From Planctomycetota bacterium (GTDB taxonomy: Bacteria; Planctomycetota; Phycisphaerae; Phycisphaerales; SM1A02), in NCBI GenBank assembly GCA_003671055.1, contig QWPV01000021.1, forward strand, positions 1 to 40,243: 40,243 bases of DNA. The letters run 5' to 3'. The translations under genes and the position numbers were made by a program. How positions within the stretch are numbered: the stretch's first letter is position 1; the number at the start of each line of letters is the position of its first letter. A model generated the notes under the pieces. It made no database searches, was not told where the DNA came from, and saw nothing but the letters and a program-made list of their open reading frames with translations. Shown piece by piece: positions 7,016 through 16,272 of the stretch.

Positions 7016-9067
7016 ATGCGCACGAGTGTCTTGTGGATCAATGATTACCTCCTCCCCACCGCTGATGCTTCTGAGCAAGCGAAGGTGCTGACGGCGCTCG
7101 GGCTTCCGCTCGACGGCGAGGGCACCGCGGAGAATGGCGAAGCCTGGCAGGAGATTGAAACGACTTCCAATCGCGGCGACTGCTTGTCGCACGTTGGCAT
7201 GGCGCGCGAGATTGCGGCATCCACTGGTCGAACATTGAAGCTGCCTTCGCACGCGCTTCCGACACTCACGAATGCTGCGGCATGCCCGATCAAAGTCACG
7301 AACGCCGAGCATGCGTTTTGTCCGCGCTACACCGCGCGCGTCATCACTGGTGTGAAGGTTGGACCGAGCCCCGAGTGGCTGCAACGCCGGCTCATCGCCA
7401 TCGGACAAGTTCCGCGAAACAACATTGTCGACGCAACAAACTTCGTGCTCTTCGAACTCGGTCAGCCCACTCATGTGTTCGACATGGCAACGCTTGCGGG
7501 CGCAGAGATTCGAATCCGACGCGCAACTGCTGGCGAGAAATTCCTTCCGCTCGGCGCAGACGCGAAAGCGATCACGCTCACGAGCGATGACTTTGTGATT
7601 GCCGACGCGGCGCAACCGATCGCACTCGCGGGCATCAAGGGCGGCGCACTCGCGAGCGTGACTGCGACGACGACAGACATCGTGCTTGAGGCGGCGACGT
7701 TCGATCCTGCACGCGTGCGCGCCTCAAGCCGACGACACGGGATTTCCAGTGATTCTTCGTATCGCTTCGAACGCACGGTGCATCCCGCGGACATTGACCT
7801 CGCGGCAGCGCGCCTTGCTGCGCTCATCCTTGAGATCGCGGGCGGCACGCTCGTGGGTGCGGTGGCTGACGTTGGCGCCGTGATACCCGCGTCATTGCGC
7901 GTTTCCCTACGACCTGCGCGTTGCCGCGCGCTGTTGGGCACGGCAGTCAGCGACGCACGCATGGTCGAACTGCTCAACAAACTCGACTTTCAACCGTCGC
8001 TGCGTGCGGACGGCAGCGCCATTGATTGCATCGTTCCGCCGCGCCGCGTGGATGTCACGCGAGAAGTCGATCTCATCGAAGAGATCTGCCGACTCGCAGG
8101 CATCGAGAGCATTCCTGTCACCGACACGATTGCGGTGCGACTTCCTGCGCCTTCGCCGATTGAACGCGGCACGCGCGCGGTGAAGGCAACACTCGCGAGC
8201 CTCGGGTTCGTTGAAACAATCACGCACTCGCTCGTGAGCGATAAGGCGGCCGCGGTGTTCTTACCCCAAGGCGCGAGTGCACTTCGCGTGGATGATGCGA
8301 CAGCAGGCGAGCCAGCGTTGCGGACGAGTGTGCTTTCTTCTTTGATGCATGTGAAGAGTCACAATCAATCCAACGGCACGCCGAGCCTCGCGCTGTTTGA
8401 GATCGCGAGTGCATTTCATTGGGAAGGAAAATCGCACCGCGAGCGACCGACGCTCGCGATGCTGAGTGATGCATGCGACGGATCACGCGATGCACAAAGC
8501 GCGTATCGATTTATCCGCGCAAGTGTGGAACGCGCGCTTCGCGTCGTCGCTGGTCGCGCGTGCGCGATAGAGTTTCAGCCACTCACTGCAGATTGTCCTA
8601 CCTGGCTACTCGCTGGCGCGCGTGTTGTGGTCGATGGTGTTTCAGTGGGCGTCGCAGGCGTTGTCGCAGCGGCGTTGCAGAAAACACACGGCCTTGATCG
8701 CCCTGTCGCGTGCGCTGAACTCACGCTGCGCGGGCTGCTCCTGAACTTTCCACCCGAGTCAAGCGCAACAGAATTGCCTGCGTTTCCTGCAACAGATCGC
8801 GATGTCAGTGCGATCGTGGCGGAGAGCGTTGCGTGGGGCGCGATTGAGCAATCGATCCTCGCGTCGACGCTTGCAGATCTTGAGTCCGTGCAATTCGTCG
8901 GCGTGTTCCGCGGCAAACAGATTGGCGAAGGGAAGAAGTCCGTCACCGCGCGACTTCGATTTCGTCGCACGGATGGCACGCTGCGCGCAGAGGATGTTGA
9001 ACCACGAATCGCGAGCATGCTTGAACGACTCAAGCACGAGACGAACGCGGAGATCCGTTCCGTATGA
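7016..9067 (+). CDS. pheT: Phenylalanine-tRNA ligase beta subunit, short form
   Basis: 683 residues from the ATG at 7016; the open frame extends further upstream but only antisense to the lipoprotein gene. It begins with the B1 module (SVLWINDYLLPTAD) and passes directly into WQEIETTSNRGDCLSHVGMAREIAA. In the usual 790-residue form an EMAP/OB-type tRNA-binding domain sits between these two, so that domain is absent. The B3/B4 module (VPRNNIVDATNFVLFELGQPTH), the B5 module (IDLIEEICRLAGIESIP) and the C-terminal anticodon-binding domain (DVSAIVAESVAWGAIE...GEGKKSVTARLRFR) are all present. It forms the alpha2-beta2 enzyme that charges tRNA-Phe. The pheS gene is not adjacent. The stop overlaps the next gene's ATG (ATGA). 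Confidence 0.95.
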   Translation: MRTSVLWINDYLLPTADASEQAKVLTALGLPLDGEGTAENGEAWQEIETTSNRGDCLSHVGMAREIAASTGRTLKLPSHALPTLTNAAACPIKVTNAEHAFCPRYTARVITGVKVGPSPEWLQRRLIAIGQVPRNNIVDATNFVLFELGQPTHVFDMATLAGAEIRIRRATAGEKFLPLGADAKAITLTSDDFVIADAAQPIALAGIKGGALASVTATTTDIVLEAATFDPARVRASSRRHGISSDSSYRFERTVHPADIDLAAARLAALILEIAGGTLVGAVADVGAVIPASLRVSLRPARCRALLGTAVSDARMVELLNKLDFQPSLRADGSAIDCIVPPRRVDVTREVDLIEEICRLAGIESIPVTDTIAVRLPAPSPIERGTRAVKATLASLGFVETITHSLVSDKAAAVFLPQGASALRVDDATAGEPALRTSVLSSLMHVKSHNQSNGTPSLALFEIASAFHWEGKSHRERPTLAMLSDACDGSRDAQSAYRFIRASVERALRVVAGRACAIEFQPLTADCPTWLLAGARVVVDGVSVGVAGVVAAALQKTHGLDRPVACAELTLRGLLLNFPPESSATELPAFPATDRDVSAIVAESVAWGAIEQSILASTLADLESVQFVGVFRGKQIGEGKKSVTARLRFRRTDGTLRAEDVEPRIASMLERLKHETNAEIRSV

Positions 9068-9708
9068 GCAACCAAGCAACATCGCGCGTCACTGACGGCA
9101 CGCAAGAAACACTCGCGACGCAAACAGTTGGCGCCTTTCTTGATGCACTCGCTGCGCCTGTGCCTGTTCCTGGCGGCGGCGCGGTTGCGGGCTTGCTGCT
9201 CGCGCAGTCGGCCGCACTCGGCGAAATGGTGGTGTCGTTCGCGTTGACGAAGGAAAAGTTCGCCGCATTCGCGCCTGCCCATCGCGCCGCGCTCACTGCA
9301 CTCACCGCGCTTCGACACGAGTCGCTGCGCTTGGCTGACCTTGATGCGAAGGCGTATCGCACGCTGAATGCACTCTGGCGCCTCCCCGCATCCGATCCAC
9401 GACGTACGCAAGATTGGGCGACGGCTGTCGAAGAAGCGATTCAAGCGCCCAACGCCGTGATCGATGCAACTTCGCTCGTGCTGCGCCATCTTGATCCACT
9501 CATCGGAACCACCGCCGAGAGTTTGAAGAGCGACCTTGCGATTGCCGTCGATCTCGCTGCTGCTGCTGCGCGTGCTGCGGCGTGGAATGTTCGCGCGAAT
9601 CTTCCGCTGCTGAGCGAAGAAGCAGATCGCACTGCGCGCCACGCGACGCTTGAGGGATCACTACGCGAGATTGCACTGCGCGCGGATTCACTCCACGCAC
9701 GAGTGTGA
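9064..9708 (+). CDS. Cyclodeaminase/cyclohydrolase family protein
   Basis: 214 residues. The signature PVPGGGAVAGLLLAQSAALGEMVV near residues 31-55 and the all-helical remainder match the formimidoyltetrahydrofolate cyclodeaminase family (FTCD C-terminal domain / FchA). These enzymes convert formimino-tetrahydrofolate to methenyl-tetrahydrofolate with release of ammonia, or act as methenyl-THF cyclohydrolase. It overlaps pheT by four bases, so it is co-translated with it; no other folate gene is nearby. The family call is firm, the exact substrate is not. Confidence 0.85.
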   Translation: MSNQATSRVTDGTQETLATQTVGAFLDALAAPVPVPGGGAVAGLLLAQSAALGEMVVSFALTKEKFAAFAPAHRAALTALTALRHESLRLADLDAKAYRTLNALWRLPASDPRRTQDWATAVEEAIQAPNAVIDATSLVLRHLDPLIGTTAESLKSDLAIAVDLAAAAARAAAWNVRANLPLLSEEADRTARHATLEGSLREIALRADSLHARV

Positions 9709-9750
9709 GGCTTTGTGAGGCCTATCTTTGGAGCATGATTGGATCATGGC

Positions 9751-9987
9751 ATGAGTGCACCCGCTGAAAACGCATCATCATCGAGTCCGCGCGACGACGA
9801 AACACCTGCAGGGACACCACCGCGATCGTTCCTCATGATTTGGTTTCGCTGCTGCAATGCGTACGGTCGACTGACGAAGACGCCAGATGGATTGTTCTAC
9901 AAAGGTCGATGCCCGAAGTGCCGACGCGAAGCGCAAGCGAGAGTCGGCGAAGGTGGATCCAACCGCCGCATATTTGAAGCGGAATAG
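9751..9987 (+). CDS. Small zinc-ribbon-like protein
   Basis: 78 residues from the ATG at 9751 (an in-frame TTG lies 12 bases earlier). After a disordered Ser/Pro/Thr-rich head, the segment IWFRCCNAYGRLTK...GRCPKCRREA carries cysteine pairs that would bind a metal, probably zinc, as in a rubredoxin-like ribbon. No specific family function is recognised. It lies 42 bases after the cyclodeaminase gene and just before the hydrolase gene, so it may be part of the same transcript. Confidence 0.65.
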   Translation: MSAPAENASSSSPRDDETPAGTPPRSFLMIWFRCCNAYGRLTKTPDGLFYKGRCPKCRREAQARVGEGGSNRRIFEAE

Positions 9988-10003
9988 GCGTTACATTTCT
10001 CGC

Positions 10004-10879
10004 GTGGATCCCTCGCTCGGTGGCGCAATATTTTTATCAACAAGCGCGCTGCTCACGCTCGGTGGCACTGTCGCAGCAACCGTCTACGAAACGCTGCATC
10101 CGCCGCGACGAAGTGTGGGATGGGCGCTCGCGCGAGGATTCGCCTGCGATCCTGAATCCATGGGACTCACTGCGCGAGCGTTCACTGAAGAGATCGACGG
10201 TTCAAGCATCGACGGCTGGCAGATCGACGTGCAGCCGACCGGCATTGATGTGCTGCTCCTCCACGGCTACGCGCGCAGTCGCATAGATTCACTTCGACGC
10301 ATACACCCATGGCTGCAAGTCGCGCGCAGCATCACGCTCGTTGATCTTCCAGGTCACGGCGAAGCGCGTGGTCGTGGCACGTCACTCGGCACGCATGAAC
10401 CGCGACTCATTGCGGAACTCGCGCAGCGGCTTGATCTCCGCAACGTGGTGTTGGTTGGACATTCGCTCGGTGCTGTGGTCGCGATTCGCGCGGCGCTTGA
10501 ACCATTGATGCAATCTCGCATCGCTGGCATTGTCGCGATCGCACCGTATGAACGACTCGCGACTCCCATTGGAGCGCGCCTTGATCTGCGTGGCATGCCC
10601 CGTCGATTCGTCCTCAATCCTTCGCTCATGATGCTGCGTGCGTTCGGTGTGCGTGAAACATGCACGAGCGCATCCGCTGCGAACATCAAGGTGCCGCTAG
10701 CAATTCTCGCTGGGAGTCTCGACCCAACGAGTCCTGTTGTTGAAGCACGCTTGATCGCGGCGCGGACTCCGTACGCGACGGTCTATGAAATCGAAGGAGG
10801 CCGCCACGATGACCTGTGGATCATCGGGGCGGCCCAATATGCTTCGATTGCGCAGACATTCGCGCAATTGCGTTCGTAG
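10004..10879 (+). CDS. Alpha/beta hydrolase, membrane-anchored
   Basis: I take the GTG at 10004 (291 residues), because the longer frame overlaps the preceding gene and reads unnaturally there. A hydrophobic N-terminal helix (GGAIFLSTSALLTLGGTVAA) is probably a membrane anchor. The fold shows VLLLHGYARSR (oxyanion loop HGY), VDLPGHGEA, the nucleophile elbow GHSLGA, a likely acid in GSLDPTSP and a His in GGRHDDLW, in the right order for the Ser-Asp-His triad. Substrate unknown. It ends with TAG immediately abutting the stop of the convergent gene, with no bases between. Confidence 0.8.
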   Translation: MDPSLGGAIFLSTSALLTLGGTVAATVYETLHPPRRSVGWALARGFACDPESMGLTARAFTEEIDGSSIDGWQIDVQPTGIDVLLLHGYARSRIDSLRRIHPWLQVARSITLVDLPGHGEARGRGTSLGTHEPRLIAELAQRLDLRNVVLVGHSLGAVVAIRAALEPLMQSRIAGIVAIAPYERLATPIGARLDLRGMPRRFVLNPSLMMLRAFGVRETCTSASAANIKVPLAILAGSLDPTSPVVEARLIAARTPYATVYEIEGGRHDDLWIIGAAQYASIAQTFAQLRS

Positions 10880-12700
10880 TTACTTCGCTGCGGTTGCGAC
10901 TGGTGGGAGAAGCAGGAAGCGTGCGCGGTAGCCCTTCTCGGTCGAGCGCACATCCCACACTTGCTGTCCGAGAAATTGCTTCATGACTGCAGGATCCATG
11001 AATGTTTCGAGGCCTGGCAGTGCGTCGCGATCGATGCCGAGCATCGGCACTTCGCCGCCATCCTCATCACCTGAGTCGACCTCCCCGCCGCCTGCCATGG
11101 CATCAACTTGTTCTTGCAACGCCGTCATCATCGCTGCGGTGCCTTCGAATTGCTTGGGAAGATTGATCCAGCCCGCTGCAACGAAGTCGCCACCACCGAG
11201 CGCTTCCATCGCGGTCGAATAGGTTTCATCAGCCGAGAGATTCGACGCGTCATCCTTCGCATCCACGGATCGAAGTGCTTGCTCAACACTTGCACCTCCA
11301 CCCATTGCGAGCCAACCGCCACCCATACCGATCGCGAAATCTGAGAACTCATCCGAGAGAATCGACATGCCGTTGAAGTCGCGACTCTCAAGGCCCATCG
11401 GGAAGAGATTGAGCATGTCGCCCACCGCTTGCTCGGATTCCTTGCCGCTCTTCATTCGAATCGCAGTCACTCCCTTGGCTGGCAAGTCGCTGCCTGCTTC
11501 GACGGCTGATCCATACATGTGAATGTCTGGTCCGATTGCGCCAAAAGAAGCGGTCATCGCCGGGCGAAACGAATCGAGCTGCATCTTGATCATGTCGCCA
11601 AACTCAGGCGGAAGTCCTGCGGCGATCTCATCAAGTGTCGGAAGAATCGCATCGAAGCGCACATTGAAGCGCGCGTAGCTGATGGCATCGGCGGGCACAA
11701 CGCTCGGCGAACTTGCAAGCGACGTGGAAAGATCGAACAGCGCGGGAAGCCCCGTCTTCTTGCTTGGAATGAAGAGCGCTGCAGCAAGTTCCATCGTCCC
11801 TTCGTTTGCGGAGACTCGCGTCGCAAAGGCTTGCACATCACCGAAGATCTGCTTCATGAACGGCTGCGCCATCGCAAACTCAGGCGAACCTGATGCGATG
11901 GAACTGAGATTGTCAAACAACATGACGGCGTATCCATCGCCTGTTCCGCCCGCAAGTTCAAGTGCGCCTGTGAAGGCTGGGTTACTTGAGATCGCGTCAG
12001 TCGCAGTGTTCTGCGCGTCAATCTTCCCGAGCAAATCACCCATCGCCGCGGCAGTGGTTGCGAAGAGCACGCGTCCCTTGTCGACTGCGTAATGACTCGA
12101 CGTGAAATCGAACGCTGCACCACCGAATACTGGCGGTACAAACTCCTCACCCTCTCCCATCATCTCATCCGCAGCGTCCTCGTCCGCTGCTTCATTGACG
12201 ACGAGCACACGACGACCGCGCATGTCTTCGAAAGCCACGGTTTTTCCTTCTTCTTTCGCGGTCTTCTCAAGATCCGCGAGCGCAGCTTCCAGCCACTTGT
12301 TGCTCTTCTCGCCGCCATCTGCCCAATCGACGAAGAACATCGTCGCAGGAATTTCGAGGCCAGTCTCTTCATCAAGCTCGCCCGCAGTGCAAAGTCCTGC
12401 AGACTTCGGCCATGTGACATCCGCTGCGTCAAAGCCGCCGCCGGCTGCGCGCTCTTTCACCGCTTTGTCCCACGCGCCCATGAGTTCATCGACATTTGTC
12501 TTGAACTCGGGAGCGTTCCACATTTTTCCCATGGATGTCGCGGCAAATCGATCGATGGTTGCAGGGAGGTCCGCCATGCCGACCACCAAGAAACTGTTCT
12601 TCGGTGCGAGGTCGCGGATGTCGAGAGCGTCACCTGCAGTCAGCGTGGAAGCGCATGCAGTAGAGGCGAGAAGTGCTGCGAGAGAGACTCGTGTGGTCAT
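10880..12700 (-). CDS. Large secreted protein of unknown function
   Basis: 606 residues from the second in-frame ATG (12700), which has GGATG upstream; the first (12709) is only three codons earlier. An N-terminal signal peptide (SLAALLASTACASTLTAG) is followed by a long acidic region with repeated alternation of strands and Gly-rich turns (FLVVGMADLPATIDRF, ISYARFNVRFDAILPTL, GGDFVAAGWINLPKQ). It resembles the general plan of planctomycete DUF3352-like exported proteins, but I cannot assign it to a family with confidence. It is downstream of and parallel to the HtrA-like protease gene, with a 51-base gap, so protease and exported protein may share a transcript. Confidence 0.75.
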   Translation of the reverse strand: MTTRVSLAALLASTACASTLTAGDALDIRDLAPKNSFLVVGMADLPATIDRFAATSMGKMWNAPEFKTNVDELMGAWDKAVKERAAGGGFDAADVTWPKSAGLCTAGELDEETGLEIPATMFFVDWADGGEKSNKWLEAALADLEKTAKEEGKTVAFEDMRGRRVLVVNEAADEDAADEMMGEGEEFVPPVFGGAAFDFTSSHYAVDKGRVLFATTAAAMGDLLGKIDAQNTATDAISSNPAFTGALELAGGTGDGYAVMLFDNLSSIASGSPEFAMAQPFMKQIFGDVQAFATRVSANEGTMELAAALFIPSKKTGLPALFDLSTSLASSPSVVPADAISYARFNVRFDAILPTLDEIAAGLPPEFGDMIKMQLDSFRPAMTASFGAIGPDIHMYGSAVEAGSDLPAKGVTAIRMKSGKESEQAVGDMLNLFPMGLESRDFNGMSILSDEFSDFAIGMGGGWLAMGGGASVEQALRSVDAKDDASNLSADETYSTAMEALGGGDFVAAGWINLPKQFEGTAAMMTALQEQVDAMAGGGEVDSGDEDGGEVPMLGIDRDALPGLETFMDPAVMKQFLGQQVWDVRSTEKGYRARFLLLPPVATAAK

Positions 12701-12751
12701 GATGAACATCCAATGCGAAAAAGTCGAAACGAGTGAAAGTCAAACAGACAA

Positions 12752-13819
12752 TCAGGACTTGGAGATAGGCGCGCTGCCGGATGCATCCTTGAGCACTGGC
12801 GGCGCTTCAAAGTTCGAACGCGTCGGAGGCTTGAGGTAGTTGTGTCCGGAATTTGGATTGTTGCGGTCGTACGCGAAGGCTTCACGGTTACGAATGAAGT
12901 CCTTTACGTAGCGTGTGGGGATTGCGAACCCAAGCGCTTCGCCGCCTCGAAGGCCCATGTTGGTGATGCCGATGATCTCGCCCTTCGTGTTGAAGAGTGG
13001 ACCACCGGAATTGCCTGGATTGATAGGCGTATCCGTTTGAATGTAGGTGAGCCCATCGAAGTTTCGCTGCGTCGTGGAGATGACGCCTTGGGTCAGCGAA
13101 CGCTCAAGCCCGAGCGGATTGCCGATCGCGAACACCGATTGCCCCGCTTCAAGTTTCTCCGCGTCCTGCACAGGCGCGAACTCGAACGTCCCGCCGGTTG
13201 GATGCTTGAGTCGGATGAGCGCGAGATCGACTTGGCCATTCACGGCGATGAGTTCAATGTCATCAATGTCCGTGCGCTTCAGAGTTCCATCCGCTTGCGC
13301 AAACCAAACTGTCGCGCGAATGTTGGTTTCGCCTTGCACAACGTGCGCATTCGTGACGGCGTAACCATCAGCCGAAAGAATGACGCCGGAGCCAAGCCCA
13401 CCAGGCGTCGACACCTTGATGACTGCTGGACCGATGAGCTTCGTTTGTTCGCGAGGCGGAAGGTCACTCAGACCGGTGGCTGTTGAGAAGATGTCGACAG
13501 CGACGCGGTTCTCGCCCGCGTTGGCTGTGTCGCTCTTGATGTCTGCGACATCGTCCATCGAAAACTCGAGCACGCCAGGACCGACATCAATCCAGACCTT
13601 GCGATCAGTGCGCTTGAGAATCGTGCCTTGGACGGAACCACCGAGTCGGAGTCGCACCGTGTCGCGCGCGAGATTTGTTAGCGCAACCGTTGGGGGAGCC
13701 GATGCGTCAGTTTGCGCGAGCGTTGCACTGCCTCCGCAGATCAACATTCCACACATCAGTGCGCACCGCGTCATCGGAGAAACTAGAGCAACGTTAGAGC
13801 GAGGTGAAATCTGTCGCAT
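12752..13819 (-). CDS. HtrA/DegP-type trypsin-like serine protease without PDZ domain
   Basis: 355 residues with an N-terminal signal peptide (about residues 16-36). A small N-terminal beta domain (GSVQGTILKRTDRKVWIDVG) precedes the protease. The catalytic triad is visible: His159 in TNAHVV, Asp198 in VDLALIRL and Ser271 in GNSGGPL. HtrA proteins normally carry one or two PDZ domains after the protease; here only about 30 mostly polar residues follow, so the PDZ is missing. It probably acts in the periplasm in protein quality control. Two 16-base tandem repeats lie immediately before the start codon. Confidence 0.88.
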   Translation of the reverse strand: MRQISPRSNVALVSPMTRCALMCGMLICGGSATLAQTDASAPPTVALTNLARDTVRLRLGGSVQGTILKRTDRKVWIDVGPGVLEFSMDDVADIKSDTANAGENRVAVDIFSTATGLSDLPPREQTKLIGPAVIKVSTPGGLGSGVILSADGYAVTNAHVVQGETNIRATVWFAQADGTLKRTDIDDIELIAVNGQVDLALIRLKHPTGGTFEFAPVQDAEKLEAGQSVFAIGNPLGLERSLTQGVISTTQRNFDGLTYIQTDTPINPGNSGGPLFNTKGEIIGITNMGLRGGEALGFAIPTRYVKDFIRNREAFAYDRNNPNSGHNYLKPPTRSNFEAPPVLKDASGSAPISKS

Positions 13820-13820
13820 A

Positions 13821-13852
13821 GTGCATCTCAGGCGGGGTGCATCTCAGGCAGG
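13821..13852. repeat. Two 16-base tandem repeats in the protease leader
   Basis: Bases 13821-13836 and 13837-13852 are identical except for one base. On the minus strand the repeat pair ends just before the ATG of the HtrA-like gene, so it covers the place of its ribosome binding site; each copy contains GAGATG. A change in copy number would move the upstream sequences relative to the start. Confidence 0.85.
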
Positions 13853-13944
13853 CGTCGATCCGGAAAACGACCGTTACTATACCGAGCCCATTCCCTGCCG
13901 TTGACTCTATTCACGGAGTCCACGGCGCAAGAGACTACCTTCCT

Positions 13945-16251
13945 ATGCCGCTGTTTAACACTCTCGGTGCACCTTGTCGGCTCATTGCCGCGCTCGCATT
14001 CTGCCTCGCATGCTCTGCACATGCAGATGATCAAGAGACTGCCGCGCACTACGGATTTGACGGGCTTGATGTTGTGAAGATTGATCGCGGCGCGGGACCG
14101 ATCACCTCAGCCGACATGAACGCGGATGGACTCATCGATCTCATCGCCGTGAACAATGCGAAGAGTCGCATCGAACTGCACGAGCAGAAGCGCAACGCGA
14201 CGCCGGATGATCCGATGGAATCCGCCATCGGTGTAAACGAGCCGCCGCCACTCTGGCGCTTTAACCGTGTTGAAGTTCCTGTGTCTCATCAAGTGACCGC
14301 CGTCATTCCGCACGACTTCGATGCGGATGGATTGATGGATCTCGTCTACGCAGGACAACCTGGCACGATCGTGTTTTTGCGACAAACCAAGCCCGGAACC
14401 TTTGAAGTTGCGCGACGCGTTCCTGTGAAGGGACTCTCGCAGGGGCGTGATGGTTTCCTCATCGCGGATCTCGTGGACGATGCGAAGCCAGAGCTCGCAG
14501 CACTCGTGAACGGCAAGCCAACAATCTGGCCACTCGATGGTTCGAAACTCGGTGAAGCAACAGAACTCGCGAGTGGCGATCCGCTTGTTGCGCTGCTGGT
14601 TGGCGATTTCGACGGCGATGGATCCAACGATCTCGCTGGCGTTTCACCTGACAACGCTGCGCCGATTCGACTCTGGCTTGCAAGTGATGAGGACGGCAAG
14701 CATCGACTCGGCTCGCAGCGCCGCTTCGAACTTCCACCGCTTCGCGAAGCAGCCGCGATCAAACTTCCTGGTGCAAAGAAGTCGCTCCTTGCGTTGATCG
14801 AGCGACCGAGTAAGCGCATCGTGATTGAAGAAGTTGTCGCGGGAACTTCCACCGGCGGCGAGGCATCGCTCGAAGTTTTCGGCGCAGGTGAGTCGGGCAA
14901 GAAGCGTGCGTACGCAACTGCTGACCTCGATGGCGACGGGCTCATGGATGTACTCGCAACGGATCCGACGAGCAGCGCAGTACTTGTGTTTCGACAGGCG
15001 AAAGATCGCGGGCTTCAACCTTCGCGCACGCAACCATCGTTTGCAGAACTCACTGGCATTGATGCAGGTGCGACGAATGGCCCTGCCGGCACGGAAGTAT
15101 TCGTGCTCAGTGAGAAAGAAGGCGTTGTCGGTCGCAGTCACTGGGAAAACGGCGCACTTTCATTCCCCACCGCGATGCCTCTCTCTGCAGGCAGCACGCC
15201 GTTGGTCATCGCACTCGTGCGTCTTGAAACCGGTCCACGGCTCGCGGTTGTGACGAAGGATGGAAAGAACTACCAACTCGAACTGCTCCCACTTGATGGA
15301 TCTGCTGATGCGAAAACCGAAGTCGTAAAACTCGGCGCGCTCGTGAAAGCGCCAGAATCCATCATGGGTTGCGATGCCGATCAAGACGGCTTGGTCGACC
15401 TCCTGCTCTTCACGCAAGACAAACCAATGACGATGCTGCGTGCAAGTGCGACAGGATTTACTGCACTTGAATCCAAGGACATGGCGCAATTTGGATTGGT
15501 CCAAGCAGCGAACGGTTCGAACAGTGCTGCGTTTGATGTCAATGGTGACGGCAAGCAGGAACTCGTCGTCGCGGATCGAAATTTCATTCGTGCTCTGCGA
15601 TTCGATTCCGCTGCAACCCCCGCAGGTTGGCAAGTCGTGACGCAAGTGAACGCCGCGCGAAGTGATGCGAAACTTGTGTCCATTGCTGCACTCGACAATC
15701 AACTCATCGCTGGCGACAAGGAAAATTCACAACTCGTGCTCTTCGCGCAAACCGCTGGTAAATGGGCGCAAGCAGACGCGCTCACCGTGAGCGGATTCAA
15801 GTTCGGTCCGATTCGAACGGGTGCGTTTTCCGGAACCCCCACCACGGATGTGATGCTCATCGGCGACGATGGATTCGCCATCGCGCAACTCTCAGGCAAT
15901 CGCATCACGCTCGAAGAGCGCGGCAGCCGCCGAGGCGATCGACCCAATCAGCTTGATCACGAACTTGCGACGGGCGATGTGAACAGCGACGGCTTCCTCG
16001 ATCTGCTCGCGCTCGACGCAGGCGAACAAGCACTCAGCATCCTCAGCTTCAGCGAGAACGGCACGCTCGTCCCTGGCACAAGCTTCAAAGTCTTCGAGAC
16101 GCGGCTCTTCCAAGGCGGCGAGCCACGCGAGTTCGAACCAAGCGCATGCGTGATCGCAGACTTCACAGGCGACGGCCGTGATGACGTGGCGTTACTCGCA
16201 CACGATCGCGTGCTGCTCTATCCGCAGGCAGCGCCAGCGAAAGCTCCGTGA
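13945..16251 (+). CDS. Secreted FG-GAP/VCBS repeat protein
   Basis: 768 residues from the ATG at 13945, which opens a signal peptide (CRLIAALAFCLACSAHA). At least eight calcium-binding repeat motifs are visible: DMNADGLIDL, DFDADGLMDL, DFDGDGSNDL, DLDGDGLMDV, DADQDGLVDL, DVNGDGKQEL, DVNSDGFLDL and DFTGDGRDDV. Such motifs form the blades of an integrin-like beta propeller. It is probably exported and binds calcium or a surface ligand. It is divergent from the HtrA-like gene and ends 21 bases before the convergent citrate synthase gene. Confidence 0.88.
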   Translation: MPLFNTLGAPCRLIAALAFCLACSAHADDQETAAHYGFDGLDVVKIDRGAGPITSADMNADGLIDLIAVNNAKSRIELHEQKRNATPDDPMESAIGVNEPPPLWRFNRVEVPVSHQVTAVIPHDFDADGLMDLVYAGQPGTIVFLRQTKPGTFEVARRVPVKGLSQGRDGFLIADLVDDAKPELAALVNGKPTIWPLDGSKLGEATELASGDPLVALLVGDFDGDGSNDLAGVSPDNAAPIRLWLASDEDGKHRLGSQRRFELPPLREAAAIKLPGAKKSLLALIERPSKRIVIEEVVAGTSTGGEASLEVFGAGESGKKRAYATADLDGDGLMDVLATDPTSSAVLVFRQAKDRGLQPSRTQPSFAELTGIDAGATNGPAGTEVFVLSEKEGVVGRSHWENGALSFPTAMPLSAGSTPLVIALVRLETGPRLAVVTKDGKNYQLELLPLDGSADAKTEVVKLGALVKAPESIMGCDADQDGLVDLLLFTQDKPMTMLRASATGFTALESKDMAQFGLVQAANGSNSAAFDVNGDGKQELVVADRNFIRALRFDSAATPAGWQVVTQVNAARSDAKLVSIAALDNQLIAGDKENSQLVLFAQTAGKWAQADALTVSGFKFGPIRTGAFSGTPTTDVMLIGDDGFAIAQLSGNRITLEERGSRRGDRPNQLDHELATGDVNSDGFLDLLALDAGEQALSILSFSENGTLVPGTSFKVFETRLFQGGEPREFEPSACVIADFTGDGRDDVALLAHDRVLLYPQAAPAKAP

Positions 16252-16272
16252 CTCTGTTGTGTTTGAAAAAAG

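Noticed and set aside
8575-9642. Minus-strand frame opposite pheT and the cyclodeaminase gene
   Set aside because: Shadow of two well-supported plus-strand genes; biased composition.
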